This document shows, in pieces, positions 25,679 through 33,136 of a DNA stretch of 49,202 nucleotides. Under the pieces are notes generated by a model, which made no database searches, was not told the origin of the DNA, and saw nothing but the letters and a program-made list of their open reading frames with translations. This DNA is from Verrucomicrobiota bacterium (GTDB taxonomy: Bacteria > Verrucomicrobiota > Verrucomicrobiia > Palsa-1439), in NCBI GenBank assembly GCA_016871575.1, contig VHCW01000029.1, forward strand, positions 1 to 49,202, written 5' to 3'. The position numbers were made by a program, and so were the translations under genes. Position 1 is the stretch's first letter. The number at the start of each line of letters is the position of its first letter.

Positions 25679-26976
25679 CGGTCAAACTTGTCCAGATAAT
25701 CACTGATGGGGTCGCGGCGCAGGATGTTCATCTCTTGAAGAACGCCCAAGAGCCTCAACTGCTGACGAACTGAGTCACGCTCCAGCGGCGCGCGCTTTTC
25801 TTCCACGCCGTCCAGATAATCGCTGACGTGGCGGGTGAGTTCATCCGCAGCACGATGAGCGCGCTCGGCCAGTTTCGCGTCTCGCTGAAACCGGCTCACG
25901 TGACGGGATCTCAAGTGTTCCAGCGCCCGAACGTACCGTTCAATCGTGTCTCGATAAGAAGGATGGGCGGTGGCGCGCAACGCAGCCAGTTGAGCGAGTT
26001 TGTCGCGCACCAGCGGCGCGAGCCAGTCCTTCTCGGTGTAACGGCCAAGGTCAGCGAATGCCACCGGAGCCTCGGCGATGGCGTCGGGAAGGCGCATTTG
26101 GAGCTTGCTCGGCAGGACTGCTGCAAGCCGTTGCGACGTTTCCGCAGCGGTTTGTCCCTCCGCCAGCAGCGTGGCAGCGCGATCCGCCAGCAACAAACTC
26201 CACCACTTCTCCCGGTCTTCGGCGTCGGGAAACATCCACCGGTAGATTTCATCGAACGATTCGGGTTCCCGCAACAATCGGCAGAGTTTCTCTGGACCTT
26301 TGGGCAGTGACAACAAGCCTTCCACCAGCGCCCACGCATACGCTTGGAATCGAAGCCGTTCGCCCGGCTCGACCGGCACGCTCCGTGCCGCAAGCAGTTC
26401 CTGCACACCAGCAGGAGTCCCGCCGCTGACGTATCGGCGCAACACCGGTAGGAGCCACTCCGTATCAGCGGCAACCGATTGCGCCAGCCCTTCCACCAGC
26501 CACGGCGGCGTCTCCGCAATCGCATAAGGAGGTTCGCGACGGAATTCTCTCGCGCGGTTGGCGTATTCGCCGCACAACGCGCCAACCATTGCGCTCACGA
26601 CCTGTGTCTGTTCCATCACCGGAGGAAAGCGAAGGTGGATTTCAAACTTCAGGTGCAATTCCGTCCTCACCACATTCAACCAAATACCCGGCGCGGACGA
26701 GGCAGCGGCGGGACGTTCGGCGAGCACGAGCACAATCGGGTCGCGCCATTGGTCGGGGATGTCAAGCCGACGAAGCCACTCGCGCTTGACCTGGCTTGCC
26801 AGAACACAGAGCACCGAAGCCGAGACCGCCTCCGGGGCGTGCGCAGTGAACTGCCCGGCGGTGCTGGATATGAGCTTGGGCGGCGGATTGGCCTGCGGCA
26901 GCCCGTGCGTCGCGAACGTCAAGGACAGCACGCAGCAGGCAGCGCGCCGCCAACGACGGTGTTGTCGCAAGCTCAT
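25675..26976 (-). CDS. Secreted hypothetical protein, possibly a degenerate metallopeptidase-like fold
   Basis: 433 aa. Signal peptide about 1-28 ('RRAACCVLSLTFATHGLPQA'). The middle contains a beta segment 'GIWLNVVRTELHLKFEIHLRF', then an helix 'TQVVSAMVGALCGEYANRA' and 'PPWLVEGLAQSVA'. In gluzincin/peptidase-MA-like proteins an H-E-x-x-H helix is followed by 'P.WL.EG.A'. Here the second element is kept but the zinc-binding helix lacks both histidines, so catalysis by that mechanism is unlikely. The C-terminus is helical and charged. It is the last gene of a three-gene leftward group after FmdB and a zinc-ribbon protein. Its stop codon lies in a palindromic repeat. Function unknown. Confidence 0.78.
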   Translation of the reverse strand: MSLRQHRRWRRAACCVLSLTFATHGLPQANPPPKLISSTAGQFTAHAPEAVSASVLCVLASQVKREWLRRLDIPDQWRDPIVLVLAERPAAASSAPGIWLNVVRTELHLKFEIHLRFPPVMEQTQVVSAMVGALCGEYANRAREFRREPPYAIAETPPWLVEGLAQSVAADTEWLLPVLRRYVSGGTPAGVQELLAARSVPVEPGERLRFQAYAWALVEGLLSLPKGPEKLCRLLREPESFDEIYRWMFPDAEDREKWWSLLLADRAATLLAEGQTAAETSQRLAAVLPSKLQMRLPDAIAEAPVAFADLGRYTEKDWLAPLVRDKLAQLAALRATAHPSYRDTIERYVRALEHLRSRHVSRFQRDAKLAERAHRAADELTRHVSDYLDGVEEKRAPLERDSVRQQLRLLGVLQEMNILRRDPISDYLDKFDR

Positions 26977-26991
26977 GACCAGACGGCCCGC

Positions 26992-27723
26992 TCAGTGGGG
27001 CTGGTATTGCAAGATGGCAAGATCAGGGCGCACATCAATCTGGCTCAACTGGGACAGTGTATCCTTCTGAATCGTAAAACGGCCAAACACGATTCCAAAC
27101 AGCCGGCGATGGAATCCCACGGCTTTCACCAGGGGCAGCGGCCACCGAAGACGGCCAAACGTGCCGCCGGTTGGCTCGAAGGCGAACTGGCCGCCTTCGA
27201 CTTTCGGCGCGCCGCTGTAGGTCAGCCAGAGTTTCTTTTCGAGCACCCCACCCAGGCGGAAGGTCGCCAGTACATTCACTTCAACGGAGCCTGCGGCAAA
27301 CTTCATCCAGATCCGATCCGGCACCAGCCCCCATTTCATGTTGGCGCTGTCAACCCGCATGTTCGCCAGCAACGCTGACGCCTCGGCGGGGGTAAGTTCG
27401 ATGCTGCCCGCTTGCCGCTTCCCGACAAGGCGTTCCAACGACAACCATTTCTTGTCAGCGAGCGTTGACTCCTGAATCGTCGGCATCGCCGGCTCGGTCG
27501 TGACCTGCAACATGACAAAAAACAGGTACAGGAACCCCGCCAGCAACAGCAACTCGATAACGTGGCGGATCCTTTTTGCCACTGCTTGTTTGTCCTTCGG
27601 GCGAAGCGATTTTCCGCCACGGCTGGGCGGCTTGATGGCGTCCAAATCAAGCTTCTGGCCGCATTGATGGCAGAAAATCCGCCCGAGTTCATTGTCGTAA
27701 CTGCATTTCGGACAGGGCAACAT
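26992..27723 (-). CDS. Membrane protein with N-terminal zinc ribbon
   Basis: 243 aa. Residues 4-21 form a four-cysteine zinc ribbon ('CPKCSYD' ... 'CHQCGQK'). A basic segment precedes one transmembrane helix ('VIELLLLAGFLYLFFVML', about residues 53-70), so the ribbon is cytoplasmic and the rest periplasmic. The periplasmic part contains 'LTPAEASALLAN', 'DRIWMKFAAGSVEVNVLATFRLG' and 'GRLRWPLPLVKAVGFHRRL', a beta-rich pattern resembling proteins that bind or shield lipids, but I cannot name the family. One nucleotide separates it from the FmdB-family gene upstream, so the two are surely co-translated; 15 nt separate it from the next gene. Confidence 0.8.
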   Translation of the reverse strand: MLPCPKCSYDNELGRIFCHQCGQKLDLDAIKPPSRGGKSLRPKDKQAVAKRIRHVIELLLLAGFLYLFFVMLQVTTEPAMPTIQESTLADKKWLSLERLVGKRQAGSIELTPAEASALLANMRVDSANMKWGLVPDRIWMKFAAGSVEVNVLATFRLGGVLEKKLWLTYSGAPKVEGGQFAFEPTGGTFGRLRWPLPLVKAVGFHRRLFGIVFGRFTIQKDTLSQLSQIDVRPDLAILQYQPH

Positions 27724-27724
27724 A

Positions 27725-27985
27725 TCAACTCTTTTCTCCCGATGCTTTGGTAGCCGCGGGCTTGGGGGTTGTCGTCTCGGACTTCACGGCCTGTTTGTAA
27801 CCGGGTTTGCGATAATCGGTGATGTAGAAGCCCGATCCCTTGAAAAGCAGCCCGGCACCGGTGCCCATCAGCCGTCGCACACGGCCGCGGCACTGCGGAC
27901 AACTTTTCTTCGGCGGCTCGGTGATCCGCTGAAACACGTCGAACCGGTGATGACACTTCAGGCATTCATACTCATAGGTAGGCAT
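27725..27985 (-). CDS. FmdB-family small zinc-ribbon protein
   Basis: 86 aa. 'MPTYEYECLKCHHRFDVFQ' opens the putative regulatory protein FmdB family: a CxxC pair at residues 9-12 and a second pair in 'SCPQCRGRVRRLMG', together binding one zinc. 'GLLFKGSGFYITDYRKPGYK' is the invariant family ending of the domain, followed by a disordered Lys/Thr/Pro tail. The family was named from a formamidase operon; its general role is unknown. ATG 27985 is 11 nt after a promoter -10, divergent from the prenyl synthase gene. Confidence 0.95.
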   Translation of the reverse strand: MPTYEYECLKCHHRFDVFQRITEPPKKSCPQCRGRVRRLMGTGAGLLFKGSGFYITDYRKPGYKQAVKSETTTPKPAATKASGEKS

Positions 27986-27996
27986 AACAGGCAGGC

Positions 27997-28024
27997 AGCT
28001 TAGTAGAGATTTCCCGTCCCGCAA
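27997..28024 (-). promoter_or_regulatory. Promoter, TTGCGG-N16-TAAGCT
   Basis: The -10 ends 11 nt before ATG 27985. Confidence 0.55.
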
Positions 28025-28038
28025 GGCAAAAACTGTGC

Positions 28039-28065
28039 TTGCAAAACCGCGCTGTCTCCTAGCAT
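28039..28065 (+). promoter_or_regulatory. Promoter, TTGCAA-N15-TAGCAT
   Basis: The -10 ends 11 nt before ATG 28077. The spacer is short (15 nt); GCTTGC with a 17-nt spacer is an alternative -35. Confidence 0.45.
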
Positions 28066-28076
28066 CATCACCTGCC

Positions 28077-28976
28077 ATGAGAAAGACCCCCCGTTTTCAT
28101 CTCAACAATTATCTCAGTCGCGTCGGTTCCCAAGTCAACGCCGCCCTCGACAGGTTCATCCCCGATGAAACCGTCGAGCCGCCCACCATCCACAAGGCGA
28201 TGCGCTATTCCCTTCTGGCGGGCGGCAAACGCATCCGCCCGGTGCTTTGCCTCGCTGCGTGCGACGCCGTCGGCGGCAAGACTGCCAATGCCATGCCGCT
28301 CGCGTGCGCCGTGGAATGCATCCACACCTACTCGCTCATCCACGACGACCTGCCGTGCATGGATGACGACGATCTCCGCCGCGGCAAGCCGACCAACCAT
28401 AAAGTGTTCGGCGAAGGCATCGCCGTCCTTGCCGGTGACGCGCTCCTCACGCAGGCGTTCGAGTTGGTCGCCCTCGCCAAACCGCCCCGCCGGCACGATA
28501 TTGCCACGATGGTGCGCGAACTTGCCTTCGCCGCCGGCAGCCTCCGCCTCATTGCCGGGCAAGTCCAGGACTTGGAAAACGAGAACCGTCGCGCCTCGCT
28601 CGATGAAGTCCGCACCACCCACATGAACAAGACCGCCGCCCTCATTACCGCCTCCATTCGGCTCGGCGCAATGGCCGGCAATGCCACGGCACCACAACTC
28701 GGCCGCCTCACCAAATACGGCCAGGATCTCGGCCTCGCTTTTCAGATCATTGACGACGTCCTCGACGCCACCAGCACCAAGGAAGCAATGGGCAAAAGCG
28801 TCCGAGCCGACCAAAAACACCAAAAATCCACTTATGCCAGCGCGCTCGGCGTTGACAAATCCCGCGCGCTCGCCGCCCGTCTCATTGCTGACGCGCACAA
28901 GCAGCTTGTGATTTTTGGTGACCGCGCGACGCCGCTCCGCGTCATTGCGGATTTCTTTCTGACGCGAAAACATTGA
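28077..28976 (+). CDS. ispA: Short-chain polyprenyl (farnesyl/geranylgeranyl) diphosphate synthase
   Basis: 299 aa. Condenses isopentenyl diphosphate with allylic diphosphates to C15 (or C20) precursors for quinones, undecaprenol and carotenoids. 'GGKRIRPVLCLAACDAVGG' is the IPP-binding region. The first Asp-rich motif is 'HDDLPCMDDDDLRRGKPTNH', with two residues between the Asp pairs as in the bacterial type II FPP synthase. The second is 'FQIIDDVLD' (about residues 222-230). 'KSVRADQKHQKSTYASALG' follows as usual. The start at ATG 28077 is supported by the promoter 11 nt upstream. Symbol by family; product chain length is not certain. Confidence 0.95.
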   Translation: MRKTPRFHLNNYLSRVGSQVNAALDRFIPDETVEPPTIHKAMRYSLLAGGKRIRPVLCLAACDAVGGKTANAMPLACAVECIHTYSLIHDDLPCMDDDDLRRGKPTNHKVFGEGIAVLAGDALLTQAFELVALAKPPRRHDIATMVRELAFAAGSLRLIAGQVQDLENENRRASLDEVRTTHMNKTAALITASIRLGAMAGNATAPQLGRLTKYGQDLGLAFQIIDDVLDATSTKEAMGKSVRADQKHQKSTYASALGVDKSRALAARLIADAHKQLVIFGDRATPLRVIADFFLTRKH

Positions 28977-28983
28977 GCGACGG

Positions 28984-29682
28984 ATGCAACGCATCCCCGA
29001 ACCCGAACTGATGTCCGACGACGAGCAGGCATTGGCCTACGCGCAGGCGGACTTTGATTCGGCGCACAGCCGCTATCCCATCCTCTTTGCCAGACTCTTC
29101 CCCAACCGTCCACGCCGCGCTCTTGTCCTCGACATCGGGTGCGGCCCGTGCGACGTGACCCGTCGCTTCGCCAAGGCAAATCCTGGTTACCGGTTTCACG
29201 CCGTGGACGGCTCACCCGCCATGCTCAAGCAGGCAAAACGCCATCCGCGCATCAAACTGATTTGCGGTTTCGTGCCCAACGTGAAGTTGCCTGCCCACCC
29301 GTACGACCTGATCGTATCCAGCAGCCTCCTGCACCATCTGCACGACCCCCAGTTCCTCTGGCAAACTGTCCGCCGTTACTCCCGACCGGGAACAATGGTC
29401 TTCGTCGTGGATTTGCGCCGCCCCGCCACGCGCGCCGCGGCCAGGGCGATTGTCAGGAAATACTCCGCCGGCGAGCCTGCGGTGCTCCAACGCGATTTCT
29501 TCAACTCGCTCCTCGCGTCATTTACGGTGCCGGACGTGCGACAGCAATTGCGAGAAGCGGGGCTGCATTGCCTGGGCGTCAGGACAATCAGTGATCGCCA
29601 CCTGATGGTGGCGGGTCAAGTGCCGTCACAATCGCGCGTGCCGTCCGGTCAGCCGCGCCGGCGCCGCCGAGCGTCGAAATGA
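28984..29682 (+). CDS. Class I SAM-dependent methyltransferase
   Basis: 232 aa. 'VLDIGCGPCDVTRRFAKAN' is SAM-binding motif I (about residues 48-60), 'FHAVDGSPAMLKQA' is motif II with the acidic residue that binds the ribose, and 'YDLIVSSSLLHHLHDP' is motif IV. The N-terminal helical cap contains 'EQALAYAQADFDSAHSRYP'. No substrate-specific motif is seen. It follows the prenyl synthase gene by 7 nt, so a prenyl-linked substrate (quinone) is possible but unproven. The last about 30 residues ('QSRVPSGQPRRRRRASK'), after the natural end of the domain, are encoded over the 3' end of lpxB on the opposite strand (95-nt overlap). Confidence 0.92.
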   Translation: MQRIPEPELMSDDEQALAYAQADFDSAHSRYPILFARLFPNRPRRALVLDIGCGPCDVTRRFAKANPGYRFHAVDGSPAMLKQAKRHPRIKLICGFVPNVKLPAHPYDLIVSSSLLHHLHDPQFLWQTVRRYSRPGTMVFVVDLRRPATRAAARAIVRKYSAGEPAVLQRDFFNSLLASFTVPDVRQQLREAGLHCLGVRTISDRHLMVAGQVPSQSRVPSGQPRRRRRASK

Positions 29683-30694
29683 CCGACGCCAACTCGCGTT
29701 GCATTGCCATCCGTTTCGATTCGTCGCCGAGAAGTCCCGTCGCCGCCGCCGCGATCCGTTGCGGACACGCCTCGTGCTGGATAAACTCCGGCACAATCGC
29801 GCGTCCCGCGATCACGTTGGGCATCGCCAGCCAATTCACTTTCACCAGGGCGCGCCCGACCAGATACGTCAGCCAGTTCACCTTATAGACGACGACCATT
29901 GGACAACGGCAGAACGCGCACTCCATCGTGGCCGTCCCGCTGGCCGTGATAGCCAACGCCGCCTGTTGCATCCAATCCCGCGCTGTCCCGATCTCCACTC
30001 TCAGGCGCGGATGTCGCATCATAGCTGCCGTCTGCCCGTTTACCGCCGCTGCCACAAACTCCATGTGCGGCATCGCGTCCATCACTTTTGCCATTACCGG
30101 CCAGATTTTCGCCACCTCCCGCTCCCGGCTGCCGGGCAAGAGCAAGACCAATTCTGGATTTCGGATTTTGGATTGTGAATGTACCGCAAACCAGTCAGCC
30201 ATCGGGTGACCGACGAACTCGACGGGCAGTCTCGGTGAGTGCGCCGCATACCACGCTTTCTCAAACGGGAAGATGGTCAGCATCAGCGCGACGTCGCGCT
30301 CGATTTGTTTTGCGCGTCCTGCGTGCCATGCCCAGAGTTGCGGCGAGATGTAGTAAATGACCTTGATCCCCCGCTTCTTCAGCTGCGCTGCAAACCGCAA
30401 ATTGAACCCGGGGAAATCAACCAACACCACCGCAGCCGGGCGCCGCTTTTCGGCCTCAGCGACAAGCTGGTTGAAGATCCGTCGAAACTTCGCGTAATTT
30501 TTCAGCACCTCGACCAGCCCGACGACAGCGTGCTGCGTCAAGTCGAGCGTCAATTCCATTCCGGCCGCCTGCATTTTCGGCCCGCCGGCGCCAAATGTGC
30601 GGACGCGAGGTCCGAGCGCGCGAATCACTGACGCGGCATTCGCGTCTCCGGATGCCTCCCCGGCGACAAACATGATGAGTGGGTCCGATGCCAT
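29588..30694 (-). CDS. lpxB: Lipid-A-disaccharide synthase
   Basis: 368 aa. GT19 enzyme joining UDP-diacylglucosamine and lipid X into the lipid A disaccharide at the inner membrane. 'IMFVAGEASGDANAASVIRAL' is the invariant start, 'VVLVDFPGFNLRFAAQLKKRG' and 'YYISPQLWAWHAGRAKQIERDV' (two segments) are diagnostic, with 'LLPGSREREV' and 'ASGTATMECA' forming the UDP-binding part. The start at ATG 30694 fits the family length; an upstream open stretch is promoter region. It proves the organism makes lipid A, in agreement with lptD at 17200. The 3' end overlaps the methyltransferase gene. Confidence 0.96.
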   Translation of the reverse strand: MASDPLIMFVAGEASGDANAASVIRALGPRVRTFGAGGPKMQAAGMELTLDLTQHAVVGLVEVLKNYAKFRRIFNQLVAEAEKRRPAAVVLVDFPGFNLRFAAQLKKRGIKVIYYISPQLWAWHAGRAKQIERDVALMLTIFPFEKAWYAAHSPRLPVEFVGHPMADWFAVHSQSKIRNPELVLLLPGSREREVAKIWPVMAKVMDAMPHMEFVAAAVNGQTAAMMRHPRLRVEIGTARDWMQQAALAITASGTATMECAFCRCPMVVVYKVNWLTYLVGRALVKVNWLAMPNVIAGRAIVPEFIQHEACPQRIAAAATGLLGDESKRMAMQRELASVISTLGGAGAADRTARAIVTALDPPPSGGDH

Positions 30695-30711
30695 GGTGGT
30701 TGGTGGCGTGC

Positions 30712-30740
30712 AGACTACCCATCCCGCGCCGATCGCGCAA
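30712..30740 (-). promoter_or_regulatory. Promoter, TTGCGC-N17-TAGTCT (lpxB)
   Basis: Lies in the 50-nt gap after the ABC permease gene. The -10 ends 17 nt before ATG 30694. Confidence 0.5.
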
Positions 30741-30744
30741 GCAC

Positions 30745-31590
30745 CTAGGATTTGAAGTCGCGCAAACAAAATGCCATCGCGCCGACGATCCAGAACGTTG
30801 CGCCCAGCGCTGTGAGATAGACCAGCGACTCTCCGATGGTCCACCACGGGATGATGTCATGATACACGCGGACCCAACTGGCTGTGTGATGCGTGATGAA
30901 GTAGTGCTTGAACGACTGGAAGAAAGGCACATTGCGCAGCACGAAGTCCGTGAACATCACGGTCAGCGTGAGTATGGTTGCCGCCGCGGGCTTCATTTTG
31001 AAACAGGAAAACATGAAGGCCAGCGTTGTGATGATCTGCATCACCAGCGCCAGCAACACGATGGCCATGCCGTACCGGCACAGCCCGTCGGCGGTCGGAA
31101 AAACAGCAAACAGGTTTTCCGGCGGGACGAACACGAACAACTGGCCCAATCGCCCGCGATAGATCACGCCGGCAATGAGGCTGGTGATTCCGAGGAACAG
31201 CATCAGGACTCCGGTATAACCGGCGCAGGCAATCCATTTGATCGCCAACAGCCGCAGTCGTGACACGGGGCGGGACAGGACCATTCGCATGGTGCCGTCC
31301 TCGATCTCCTTGGCCACGACATCGCCGCCCACCAGCGCGAGGTACAGCGCGCCCATCAGGAAGATGCTAAACTCAATGATCAGCATTGCCAGCGTCAGTC
31401 CGGCGTAATAATCCTCCGGCAAATAGCCGTTCGTCGTCAGCAGCTTGTCAAATGCCGCCCTCGCCCGCGGCAATTGCAGCAGCGCGAGGATCAACACCTG
31501 AAGCCCGACAAATGCGCCAAAGCCGATATAGGTCCGTTTCCGGGCGAACAACTTGACCGATTCGTGGCGCAATTGACGGCGGAACATCAT
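30745..31590 (-). CDS. ABC-2 type transporter permease
   Basis: 281 aa, six hydrophobic segments: 'TYIGFGAFVGLQVLILALLQL', 'LTLAMLIIEFSIFLMGALYLALV', 'ACAGYTGVLMLFLGITSLIAGV', 'YGMAIVLLALVMQIITTLAFMF', 'AATILTLTVMFTDFVL' and 'VYLTALGATFWIVGAMAFCL'. 'VAKEIEDGTMRMVLSRPVSR' is the cytoplasmic coupling loop typical of the ABC-2/NosY group, which interacts with the ATPase. The first of two adjacent ATG codons overlaps the ATPase stop. The substrate is not deducible; proteins of this group export drugs, lipids or peptides or act in gliding and copper-enzyme systems. Confidence 0.92.
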   Translation of the reverse strand: MMFRRQLRHESVKLFARKRTYIGFGAFVGLQVLILALLQLPRARAAFDKLLTTNGYLPEDYYAGLTLAMLIIEFSIFLMGALYLALVGGDVVAKEIEDGTMRMVLSRPVSRLRLLAIKWIACAGYTGVLMLFLGITSLIAGVIYRGRLGQLFVFVPPENLFAVFPTADGLCRYGMAIVLLALVMQIITTLAFMFSCFKMKPAAATILTLTVMFTDFVLRNVPFFQSFKHYFITHHTASWVRVYHDIIPWWTIGESLVYLTALGATFWIVGAMAFCLRDFKS

Positions 31591-32546
31591 CGCGCATCTC
31601 CGTTGGGAGTAGTGGCCGCCGTCTCGGCGGCCGGGCGGGAGGCCGCGGAGACAGGGTCCCTTCCGTGAACCGTTTCGAGATAAAAATCTTCCAGCGTTCG
31701 TTCAATGGGACGAATGGCCTCAACTCGAAACCCCTGTGCCACCAGCCATTCCGCGACCCAGGGAACATCAGCTCCCGTCGCAAGGCGGGCGCGGCCGTCG
31801 TACTGAACCTCATCCACCAATCCGGCCTCCAGCAAGGCACGCTCCGCCTCCGCCTGACGATCCACGCGCACGCACAGCCATTGCCGGTGCGTGTTGATCA
31901 GGCGCCAGTCGCCGGCAAAGAGCAGCCGCCCCTCGCGCATCACGGCCAAGTTGCTGCAGAGTTGCTGGACCTCGCTGAGCAGGTGCGAGGAAAACAGGAT
32001 TGTCAGTCCCCATTCGGCGTTCAACCGCAGGATCAGGTTTCGCATCTCGTGAATCCCTTCAGGGTCGAGTCCTTCGCTCGGCTCATCGAGAATGAGCAGT
32101 TCCGGTCCCGGCAACAGCGCCTGCGCCAACGCCAGCCGTTGCCTCATCCCGTGCGAGTAGGCGCTGACGCGGTCGTGGATTCGCGCATCCAATCCAACCA
32201 GGTGGACGACGTCGCGCATCCGTTCCTCTGAGGCTGGCGCCGTGTATTCGCAGAAGATCCGCAGGTTGCGCCACCCGCTCAGGTAATCGTAAAATGCGGG
32301 GGTCTCGAAGATGGCGCCTACCCGCGCCAGCGCGCGCGCGCGGTCGGCGAACACGTCGCAGCCGTTGATCTCCAGTTCGCCCGCATCGGGCATGACCTGC
32401 GCCAGCAACATGCCGATGGTGGTGCTTTTGCCGGCGCCATTGTGGCCGAGAAGGCCGAAGATGACCCCGCGCGGCACAGTCAACGTCAGGTCCTCGACGG
32501 CGAGGCGTGTCCCAAAACGCTTGCTGACGCCACGGATCGAGATCAT
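31587..32546 (-). CDS. ABC transporter ATP-binding protein
   Basis: 319 aa. Walker A 'GHNGAGKST' (residues 34-42), Q-loop region 'GAIFETPAFYDYLSGWRNL', signature 'YSHGMRQRLALAQAL' (S-H-G-M-R-Q variant of the LSGGQ motif), Walker B 'LLILDEPSEGLDP' and H-loop 'LFSSHLLSEV'. Residues about 215-300 are the C-terminal domain seen in CcmA/NatA-like exporters. The last about 14 residues are unusual: their DNA is a GTAG-footed hairpin (31609-31632), so the tail appears to come from a repeat insertion. It overlaps the permease gene and, by 4 nt, the membrane-protein gene upstream; together they form an export system. Confidence 0.96.
   Translation of the reverse strand: MISIRGVSKRFGTRLAVEDLTLTVPRGVIFGLLGHNGAGKSTTIGMLLAQVMPDAGELEINGCDVFADRARALARVGAIFETPAFYDYLSGWRNLRIFCEYTAPASEERMRDVVHLVGLDARIHDRVSAYSHGMRQRLALAQALLPGPELLILDEPSEGLDPEGIHEMRNLILRLNAEWGLTILFSSHLLSEVQQLCSNLAVMREGRLLFAGDWRLINTHRQWLCVRVDRQAEAERALLEAGLVDEVQYDGRARLATGADVPWVAEWLVAQGFRVEAIRPIERTLEDFYLETVHGRDPVSAASRPAAETAATTPNGDAR
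31609..31632 (+). repeat. GTAG-type hairpin, family D, in the 3' end of the ABC ATPase gene
   Basis: GTAG, T, GGCCGCCG, loop TCT, CGGCGGCC: a perfect 8-bp stem with the GTAG foot, followed by GGGCGGGAGGCCGCGGAGAC, which looks like a second damaged half. It codes, in antisense, for the last residues of the ATPase. Confidence 0.7.
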
Positions 32547-33124
32547 CGGCCCATCTGCATGATGTGTTGAATCTGCTCAACCAACGGTTGCAGGTCCAAC
32601 CTGGTCTCGTCGCTCGCGTCGTTGTAGAAACTGTTCAGCCCTTCCTCAATGACCCGCTTCACCGCTTCGTCGGACAACAAGAGCATCGCATCAGTGTTCT
32701 CCACCTCCCCGCGAAGGCGCTCCATGTCAATCAACGCGCGGTTGACGATCTGTTTCCGTTTCGCCCGCGTCATGCCGTTGAATGAGGTCAGGGTGTGCTT
32801 GACGCCTTTCGGCAGTGTCCGTTCGATGTACTGTTGCTGTTCCGCGTCCGTCAACTGTTCAAGCCACGGGCGCAGCTCGTGCCGGTGGCGCAGCCGTTGC
32901 CGCTCGTCAAACGAGAGGCGGTTTACCCTGTCGGCGACCTCGGCAATGATCGGTTGGCGTTCGGCGTCTGCCAAGCCGTTCAATGGGTGCATCGTGACGT
33001 ACTCGATGGTCCTGCCGGCGGTCATCCGTTGGGTGCGCACCAGCCCGATGACCACGCCTGCCACGACCCAGACCGCGGCCAGTGACATGCAACCCCACAG
33101 CCAGACCTGCCGACGCTGAAACAT
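32543..33124 (-). CDS. Membrane-anchored hypothetical protein next to the ABC transporter
   Basis: 193 aa. One N-terminal transmembrane segment ('LWGCMSLAAVWVVAGVVIGLV', about residues 8-28). The rest is helical and highly charged, with 'LNGLADAERQPIIAEVADRVNRL' and 'FNGMTRAKRKQIVNRALIDM' forming two imperfect repeats of an 'N-G-h-x-x-A-x-R-x-x-I-h' helix. I do not recognise the family, although similar anchored helical proteins accompany ABC-2 operons in this phylum (from memory). It overlaps the ATPase gene by 4 nt and sits 12 nt after the gspE/pilB gene. It may be an accessory subunit of the transporter (inference). Confidence 0.8.
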   Translation of the reverse strand: MFQRRQVWLWGCMSLAAVWVVAGVVIGLVRTQRMTAGRTIEYVTMHPLNGLADAERQPIIAEVADRVNRLSFDERQRLRHRHELRPWLEQLTDAEQQQYIERTLPKGVKHTLTSFNGMTRAKRKQIVNRALIDMERLRGEVENTDAMLLLSDEAVKRVIEEGLNSFYNDASDETRLDLQPLVEQIQHIMQMGR

Positions 33125-33136
33125 TCTCTTCTCCTC

